Source: Micrasema longulum
Lineage: Eukaryota > Arthropoda > Insecta > Trichoptera > Brachycentridae
NCBI GenBank assembly: GCA_022494885.1
Contig: JAGVSM010002731.1
Location: 279,492 to 343,491 of the forward strand
Direction of reading: 5' to 3'
Length of the DNA stretch: 64,000 nucleotides
Notes under the pieces: model-generated
Database searches by the model: none
The model's input: the letters and a program-made list of their open reading frames with translations, nothing else
What the model was told of the DNA's origin: nothing
Part shown: positions 57,797 through 64,000 of the stretch, piece after piece
Layout: every line of letters begins with the position of its first letter
Numbering within the stretch: position 1 is the stretch's first letter
Translations under genes and position numbers: made by a program

Positions 57797-58309
57797 TTAT
57801 TTAGTATATTAAAATAAAATAAAATCACTTTGTTTTTATGTACCACTTATATTTATTATAATTTGACAACCAACTATTTTCGGCAATACTATGCCCTCTT
57901 TGGGGTTAATTACAAACTAACATAACATATATAAATTTTTCACAGTGAAGAAGAGAGGGGGTTTGTGTGTGGATTTAGGGAGAAGGGACATATTTAAAAC
58001 GAGACTATTACTAAGATTTATTTGATTATTAATAATGTTAAAATTTTCATTTACAGCCTTTCTAATCTCCAGTATTTCAAAATAATCAAGTGCGTATCCT
58101 TGTTTGTTTGTATGTAGAATTTTGTAGGCACGCCCACTCTGTGACCACTCTGTACCATCACTGTGAAAAATGTATACATGTTATGTTAGTTTGTAATTAA
58201 CCCTGAAGAAGGCATAGTATTGCCGAAACTAGTTGGTTGTCAAATTATAAAAAATATAAGTGGTACATTGAAACAAAGTGATTTTATTTTATTTTAATAT
58301 ATTAAATAA
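57797..58309. repeat. Large inverted-repeat element with hammerhead motif
   Basis: The left arm 57797-57947 and right arm 58158-58309 are inverted copies of about 150 bp (e.g. 'aaaataaaataaaatcactt' / 'aagtgattttattttatttt' and 'cggcaatactatgcc' / 'ggcatagtattgccg'), with a 210-bp unique centre. The right arm holds a hammerhead motif with a consensus core (58199-58238). The left-arm equivalent (minus strand, about 57870-57910) has a damaged core (CCAAAGA). The right terminus lies 71 nt beyond the motif. No ORF. Confidence 0.85.
58199..58238 (+). ncRNA. Hammerhead ribozyme candidate, consensus core
   Basis: Stem I: AACC (58199-58202) with GGTT (58235-58238), and a further ATT/AAT segment could pair beyond an internal loop. 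Core: CTGAAGA (58203-58209), exactly CUGANGA. Stem II: GGCA (58211-58214) with TGCC (58221-58224). GAAA at 58225-58228. Stem III: A58228-C58229 with G58232-T58233 around TA. Cleavage triplet GTT (58232-58234), an allowed NUH. A two-pair stem III is unstable alone and typical of Penelope-like or retrozyme hammerheads that work as dimers. Fold and activity are inferred and were not computed. Confidence 0.65.
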
Positions 58310-58384
58310 TAATGTTCCACAAAGTAAGTGCTTCAAACATCAAAAATATATTAAATTCGACTGTATTAACTTCGATTATATTAA

Positions 58385-59195
58385 CTTTTATTTATTTTTA
58401 TTTATTTTACATAAACGGCATAAATTGCCTTTAACATATATTGAGCATAAATATGAAAAAAAAACACATTAAAACATAACAAAAAATTATAAAATTGCAT
58501 AACTATAACAAAAGTAACAAGTAGGTAAATACACATAAGCAACCAAAAACATTAAAGAAATAAATACATAAATATGAAAGAACAAAAAAAGGAAAAACAT
58601 TCTTTAAATATAAAGAAAAGTTTAAGAATAATATTGCGAGAGAAAAAAAGAAATCAGACTCGTTTTATAACTATCAAGTCCAGAACCAAATATATCAGCC
58701 TTGTCCTCATACTGATTGCTATATCTATGGAGCCTAGGGATAGGCGAGTGCATGTGATAGTTGGTTCTAGAACTTGCAGAACAAAAAAGAGATCTGTGGC
58801 GGGTATGTCGACCAGGTACACGGAAACACACCAACTCCAGCAAATCTGGACAGTCAATTAATGAATTGATCACCTTAAAAAGTAATATTAGGTCAGTTTG
58901 GATTCTTCTATCAGAAAGCCTTAAAATTTGCTGAAGACAACAATTGATTATAATTAAATAAAGCAGCTGGAATATGAAGTTTAAAATTAATATATTTTAG
59001 AAATTTCTTCTGGACGCGCTCGAGTGAATCAGAATGTACAAGATAATGGGGCGACCAGACTGGAGAAATATATTCTAAACGACTTCTAACCAGGGAGCAA
59101 TATAGTGACTTGATTGGTGTGATACTTTCAAATTTATTAGTAACCCCACAAATAAATATTTCCCAACATACTTAGCGCTTCTAATTATAGTCGCC
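58385..59195 (-). mobile_element. LINE reverse-transcriptase C-terminal region
   Basis: From 59195 leftward the minus strand gives ALSMLGNI, a frameshift, TNKFESITPIKSLYCSLVRS, RLEYISPVWSPHYLVHSDSL and ERVQKKFLKYINFKLHIPAA. After another shift come LSDRRIQTDLILLFKVINSL, IDCPDLLELVCFRVPGRHTR, NYHMHSPIPRLHRYSNQ and DIFGSGLDSYKTSL. 'LYCSLVRS.LEY.S.VWSP', 'ERVQ..FL' and 'D...L..L.NG.IDCP.LL' are standard blocks of I/R1/Jockey-type elements. The 3' end is the (aaat)n tail seen as 'tttatttatttttatttatt' on the plus strand near 58387-58407. It abuts the inverted-repeat element. Confidence 0.85.
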
Positions 59196-59599
59196 ATGGA
59201 CAAGTTTTTTTGACAATAATCTACATTTCTATTTTACTTCTAATGAGCTTTCTCGTTTTCTTAACCAGTATAATACAAAACTCACTAGTATTAGTGAGCA
59301 CCCGTATAAATACGAAAATTCAAGGAATTTGTGTAGAGTACTGTAAATAGTATACTCATTTATGCACAGTTGCTTAACGTATTATGCTTCATAAAACACA
59401 ATACAACATGCACGTGGCCTGTCACAGACAGAAAAATTAGAGCACTCTAGTGATTGTACGAGACATTATATACAAAAGTATATATCTCCATAACAAACTG
59501 CCCACATACCCGGTGCAGGGGTGTGCTGAAACTGGAACTATTGAGTTAATGTCATTTTAATCCCAGGCAACGACATTCAAGACAATTTAATTTATTAAA

Positions 59600-59695
59600 C
59601 CAGACTGACTATGTTACTTACTTAATCCATGTTCACTCCTTAGGTGGAGCATATGTATCCACAAAATCTCTCCTGGCTTTTCTGATATGTGGGTT
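59600..59695 (-). mobile_element. Possible LINE C-terminal scrap
   Basis: The minus strand reads ARRDFVDTYAPPKE, then a stop and a taagtaagtaa-like end. 'W..FVD.LCAP' followed by a tetranucleotide tail is seen in some insect LINEs. It is too short to be sure. Confidence 0.3.
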
Positions 59696-59814
59696 CACGT
59701 CCCGTTAACTGCGCCGAATTATCAACCGTGGACATTCAGAACCGCAGTAAGAATGCTTAAATCTCTAGCTTATTTTAAAATCAAGTTACATCAAATTAAA
59801 TTTGTCTTTTTTTT

Positions 59815-60490
59815 TAAGCATTCTTCTAAACATTTTTTTTAATTCCTGCCAAACTGCAAAAGCAGTTTTTTTGCAGGGATTTCTCTCTTTAAACATTTTG
59901 GTAACACAATTTAATAATGTTTACATAAAAATATAAGAAATCTAAAATATATCAATAAAATAAAAGTTTTAAAAAATTAAATACGAGTAAACTTAGTCTT
60001 TTTTGATACCGAAATATATAAAAAATAAAAAACAAACACTTTTTTTGACACTGTTTTAAATTGTTTGGTTTCCCCATTTATTTTTTTACACAATAAACTT
60101 AGAATTTAAGAAAAAGATTTTTAAAACCAATTTTACTTTGTTTTTATTTATATCACTAGTTTTTATTTCGTCCGGGAGTCTCTTTACTATGCGAGGGAGT
60201 ATATACGCCCTGATCCTCTCTCCATACGCATTTAGAGCTCTTCTTTCTATGAAATTTCCATTTAATTTTTAGCGCGTTTCATGCTTATGTGATATTGACG
60301 TTTTGTAGAAATCCATGAAGTCCTCTGTTACCAGGCGATAGTATATCATATTCTGTACCGTCAAAACTTTACACATCGGAAAAAGATTTTCGTAGTCATT
60401 TTGACAAGTAATCATGTTGGTTTTTCTTGCTAACATTTTAAGGAATCTAATTTGTAATTTTTTATCCTCTTGACTACCATGCATTAGTTA
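59815..60490 (-). mobile_element. LINE C-terminus and 3' UTR
   Basis: The minus strand from about 60484 encodes DKKLQIRFLKMLARKTNMIT, FPMCKVLTVQNMIYYRLVTE, HKHETR, stop, KLNGNFIERR, YGERIRAYILPRIVKRLPDE and IKTSDINKNK. 'LTVQ..IYYR', 'H...TR' and 'YGER...Y..PRI...LP.EIK' fit the order of a CR1/Jockey-like C-terminus. The UTR contains a small hairpin (ctgcaaaaaaactgcttttg) near 59850-59880. Confidence 0.65.
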
Positions 60491-60619
60491 CTAGTTTTTA
60501 TTCCCGGTAAGGTCGTTGGAATATATTTATTAAAAAGACGTTTCAGTGAAACATTTCATGTGTCTAAAGCATACTATCACCCTATCTTTATGTAACAAAA
60601 ATACATACAATATTTGAGT

Positions 60620-60800
60620 TTGTCCAAATGTTCGTAGACAAAAGACTTCACCCCCTCGGGAGTCATAAAGATTAACAAATTACTAATATTCTTCATCCCT
60701 GTTGTAATTTGTTAATTTTAAAAATACATACGTTGCATTTGCTAAACAAACACAGTGCCTTATGTATCATTAGCTGCGGATAAAAGGATGATGATAATTA
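60620..60800. repeat. Family B outer segment joined to SINE family C 3' end
   Basis: 60620-60715 matches the outer end of family B (tttgagtttgtccaaatgtt, cgtagacaaaagacttcacc, ccctgttgtaatttgttaat). 60725-60800 matches the 3' end of family C (acagtgccttatgtatcatt, ggatgatgat). The junction is a composite of two truncated repeats. Confidence 0.55.
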
Positions 60801-61503
60801 TGACGCCTATCAATATTCAACTCAATCGTTTCGTTTTAAATTTATTAAATAAATAAATGTATGTAATTTGAAATGATAAAAAAGGCAGTAATAAAATGTT
60901 GATTTATTGCCTGTTTTATGCATCACGTTTTTATGTGGAATTTAAAATAAAATTTTAATGTTCTTGGTTCAATTTCATTGATAATACAAATAATAGTTTA
61001 AAGTATCTTTCCTTGTGAACGGAAGGCCATTATAACGCTTTGGACCAGGAGCATGGAGATTTTAAGGGAAGTCGCTAAGGAGTTCCTCCATGATCCCCGT
61101 CACAAAGTTTTCCCACCAACCAACTTAGTTTTTCACAAGTTACTTCATAAAAATATATTTCCAATGACAGCACTAACAGATTTCCAAGGGTGATCGAACA
61201 AATATTGAATAAAGTATGTCCGAATGGCATATTACATAGTTTATTACAAGATAAAAGGACCAAGAATGTATAAATAAAAATATGGATAAATGTACAAATA
61301 ATACAAAGGATGTATAAATATATATATGAAAACTATCTTTACATTACGTTACTAATAATAAATTGACAATCAACGTTTTTTATTGCATGTAAAAGCGTAA
61401 AACGAATTTACCTGATCATAATCTTTATTGCCACGGAAACAGGTGTATGAAATGCAATTATTAATTTAAAAAACTAAAATAATCTAATGCACATAATAAC
61501 ATT

Positions 61504-61610
61504 TTTCATTTTTTTATTTAATTTTACAATACGCCCAAAGGGCATTTACAAAAAAATTACAGGTAAGTACAAACATCGTAAGTAATAATTTTATAAATAA
61601 ACAACACTTT
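61504..61610 (-). mobile_element. LINE 3' end (minus strand)
   Basis: On the minus strand a UTR with 'gtaaatgccctttgggcgta' ends in ttgtaaaattaaataaaaaa. The 'gccctttgggc' hairpin followed by such a tail recurs in insect LINEs. No coding part was seen. Confidence 0.45.
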
Positions 61611-61684
61611 TTTGTTTGTTACCAAACATTGGTATATACAAAATAAATATTATGCTTAGTATAATTATTAATTTGTGTAAGCAT

Positions 61685-62190
61685 AATTGTGTCTAGACGG
61701 ATGAAGAATACAGTTCTGTATTTAAAATATAGCCGTATTCCTGGTCACGTGTTTTCGACTCGACGGCTGCTCTTAGGAATAAAATCCTGAAAAACATAAT
61801 AAAGAGAGAGGTCTCTGGTTTGATTCCCGGGAAGGATGACATTAAATATTTGTGTTTAAGGGTGGTTTTACACCAAACATTTTAATTATAGTAATCCGAA
61901 TCGATGTTATTTAATTCACTAAAATACCAATATACATATAATGGACATAGACTTTTGTAAGTTTATACTTCTGATAGGAAGATCCCACGGTCTTTAAAAC
62001 GGTATTTTGGATATGTAGACGGAGTACTTTCTCTAAAGTATTTAATTGTCTTTGGACTGGCAGCTGAAGTGTCAGACGGATCACTCCACATTCGTGTAAC
62101 AGGTGATCAACATACGCTGCATTTGGTGTACTAATATAGTGCCCTAAGCACCACTGGGAGCTGATATGGACATGCTGATGATGACTGTAA
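61685..62190 (+). mobile_element. Long SINE-like family C, full-span copy
   Basis: Head blocks 'gtctagacggatgaagaata', 'cagttctgta' and 'gttttcgactcgacggctgc' are followed by the tRNA-like part (GGTTTGATTCCC near 61816), 'gggaaggatgacattaaata' and 'gggtggttttacacc'. Then 62045-62190 has 'ctttggactggcagctgaag', 'gtaacaggtgatcaacatac' and 'tgctgatgatgac'. An insert of about 160 bp separates core and tail. Confidence 0.6.
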
Positions 62191-62714
62191 TTATTGTCAG
62201 TATTCCTACTGAAATGTTTTACAAAGAAATTTAATTATCAAAATGTACTCTATCTAATTCGGGTTATAATCTCCCCAGGAAAAGAAATGAATTTAATAAT
62301 TAAATTTTCGTGCATAGATGGAACGGGGTGACATCATTTGTCTCTTTCCCGCGCGAATAAATTATAGTGATCTCTCTTTCTAACCTTTACCAGCCCCCGA
62401 GGTAGTCTCATTTGGAAATTCAATTATTTCAATATTAAATTTAAAATTTGATGTCGAAATTAATTACTGGAATACCTTAGATGTTTAAGATTCACGGAGA
62501 TTATCAGTTTGGAAGATAGCACAAACAATAAATAATTGTATGATGGCTGTTTTTATCACCATTGGATTCGTTAATATGAACACTTGAAATCAATAATTTG
62601 ATTAATTTCGAAATCAGTTATTAACCTCTCCGAGACTAATGGAGAAAAAAAACCGTGAGTTCCTGAGGGAGGTACCAGAAATACCCCTGCTAAAATGCTA
62701 TAAATATAATTTAA

Positions 62715-62945
62715 GAACAAAGTATTTACGATTATCGTCATCATCATCAGTGATGCTACAGCCCGTTGTGGGTCCTTGTTCCTCTAGAATATGTCTCCAT
62801 TTCTCCCTGCGCCTCGCGGCTCTTCTCCAGTTCATAAGGCCAATTGCTTTAATTTCAGTATCCACATTATCCAGCCATCTCAATTTTAGTTTGCCTCTAT
62901 TTGGTCTGCCTTCCGGTGTGGTAAAAGGATTTTTTTTGGGGTACG
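62715..62945 (-). mobile_element. LINE C-terminus with GATGATGAC end
   Basis: The minus strand encodes PEGRPNRGKLKLRWLDNVDT, EIKAIGLMNWRRAARRREKW and RHILEEQGPTTGCSITDDDDD. 'GRP....RW.D.V..D...LG..NWR..A.DR..WR.IL..A' ending in a poly-Asp run (from a GATGAT end) is a very characteristic non-LTR retrotransposon terminus. It keeps one open frame here. A 118-codon plus-strand ORF over the same bases is the shadow. Confidence 0.85.
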
Positions 62946-62949
62946 ATAA

Positions 62950-64000
62950 TCATTTATTTTGTGCACATGATCCTACCATTGTAATCTATTTATGAATCAA
63001 ATGGCAGTGTTAATAAAACTCTTTCAAAATATTTCTAGTTTTGTGCAAAATTCATACATTTTTTCGTAAAATACTGTTGCGAGAGGATCTCGTGTAACAT
63101 CGCGATGCTTTGATCGTGACGCGTTGAACACCGCTGATCTAATGTCATGTCATCCATTATCGTAGAGGTAAAGCATGTAAAGTTCTCCAAAACGAAGGCC
63201 ATTTTCAGGAGTGTACAATTCTGGATTTTGTCTAAGGGAAGAGACCATTGCAGGAGACTGCTACGAGATATTACATAGATTTTTAAACTATTAAGCGTGT
63301 TATCCAGATGATAATATTTATTTTTATTTTTTCTATTATTTAATTATGTATGCGCTTCCACTTTCGTTTCCAACTTAATACCAGGCCCTTGGCCTCATAG
63401 AGTTTGGGATACGTTATTATTGTATTTTTTTGTAATGTGTATGTATTTGTATGATTTGGGAGAGGGAATGCATGTAAAATATAAAGCACTAAATTCGGTT
63501 TTTTGTGATTATAGCTGGAAAAAAGCCACCAAATAGCAAATAGCACACGTGCAAACCAACCAATATTTCAAAGAATATTAAACTGTACAGCGATGAGTTG
63601 TAATGTTTCCTGTTTGTACAGGGAGGAAGTAAAGACAAATGTGAATTATTATTGAAGGTGTTCGGTAGAAAAATATTTTAATTTTTACATTCTTTAAATT
63701 ATGGGGTAAGGGTTATTCCAAAATTAAATCCACATGATTAATAAAAAGCAATTAAAAAAATATACCTTTTAGGGTACCGCAGATAAAAATTTATACTTTT
63801 TTAAAATACTTTAGTTTTGTAACATCATTTAAAGGGACCGTTTTTTTTTATTTTGCAATACTAAGGTAAAGTTCGAACAAAAAAATTGAACCGATCTATA
63901 AAATTTACGTAATTTTATTAAGTTTGTATTGTTTTACTTAAAACAATATAGTTGTCGTGGTGCAATTTATTTCTTCGCAATTTATTTAGGCATATACCTA
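62950..64000. other. Unassigned AT-rich right edge
   Basis: No element or gene recognised. Short minus frames (e.g. 63340-63546) have no familiar motif. Confidence 0.5.

Noticed and set aside
58574..58861. 95-codon plus ORF
   Set aside because: Antisense to the minus-strand LINE reverse-transcriptase remnant 58385-59195, with low-complexity K/R composition.
62639..62995. Longest ORF in the window (118 codons, plus strand)
   Set aside because: It overlaps a clear minus-strand LINE C-terminus (RWLDNVDTEIKAIG, NWRRAARRREKW) and is its antisense shadow.

Overview
This 64 kb window looks like non-coding nuclear DNA from an arthropod, most probably an insect. It is strongly AT-rich. There is no bacterial gene organisation, no intact protein-coding gene, no rRNA or convincing stand-alone tRNA, and no CRISPR array. 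The longest ORFs are about 120 codons. Those I can recognise are C-terminal scraps of retrotransposon reverse transcriptases, and the rest look like chance. The window is a transposon graveyard, either intergenic or inside a large intron.

Layout. Non-LTR retrotransposon (LINE) 3' ends are the commonest coding remnant. All are 5'-truncated and carry stops or frameshifts. They lie at about 1-880, 5955-6480, 8610-8860, 16418-17065(-), 17270-18336, 20390-20870, 22130-22425, 33155-33345(-), 34560-34980, 39331-39640, 43775-44060, 46951-47652, 47865-48190, 52985-53495, 56420-56570, 58385-59195(-), 59815-60490(-) and 62715-62945(-). DNA transposons are clear as well. Two hAT elements have intact 8-bp target duplications (23715-24934 and 40307-41170). 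A Tigger/pogo-like transposase pseudogene lies at 32250-32692. A TA-flanked MITE (621-751) sits inside a LINE, and a related LINE copy 5.7 kb away lacks it. A three-copy family has 'AATT..CGTAGTTATGCAGAAA' inverted ends. A 1.1-kb inverted-repeat element (48544-49645) contains a nested 164-bp palindromic MITE. Two tRNA-like SINE families and a frequent fold-back repeat (here 'family B', about 12 copies) fill much of the rest.

The most interesting content is a set of three fold-back elements (38051-38423, 50581-50803, 57797-58309). They have different sequences but the same plan: an inverted repeat whose 3' arm ends 50-70 nt after a compact hammerhead-ribozyme-like motif (stem I, CUGANGA-like core, stem II, GAAA, a two-pair stem III, cleavage triplet). 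The copy at 58199-58238 keeps a consensus core. This arrangement recalls the ribozyme-bearing terminal repeats of Penelope-like elements and retrozymes, but no coding sequence for such an element is visible here. Decayed relatives of the motif occur at about 3.9, 12.8, 13.5 and 57.2 kb.

The only hint of host gene structure is a possible promoter and first exon at 56111-56284 (TATA box, initiator, DPE, then a CAG|GTAATA donor), plus a GC-rich island at 18380-18640. Both are hypotheses. Everything here comes from reading the sequence by eye. No database search, alignment program or RNA folding was run.
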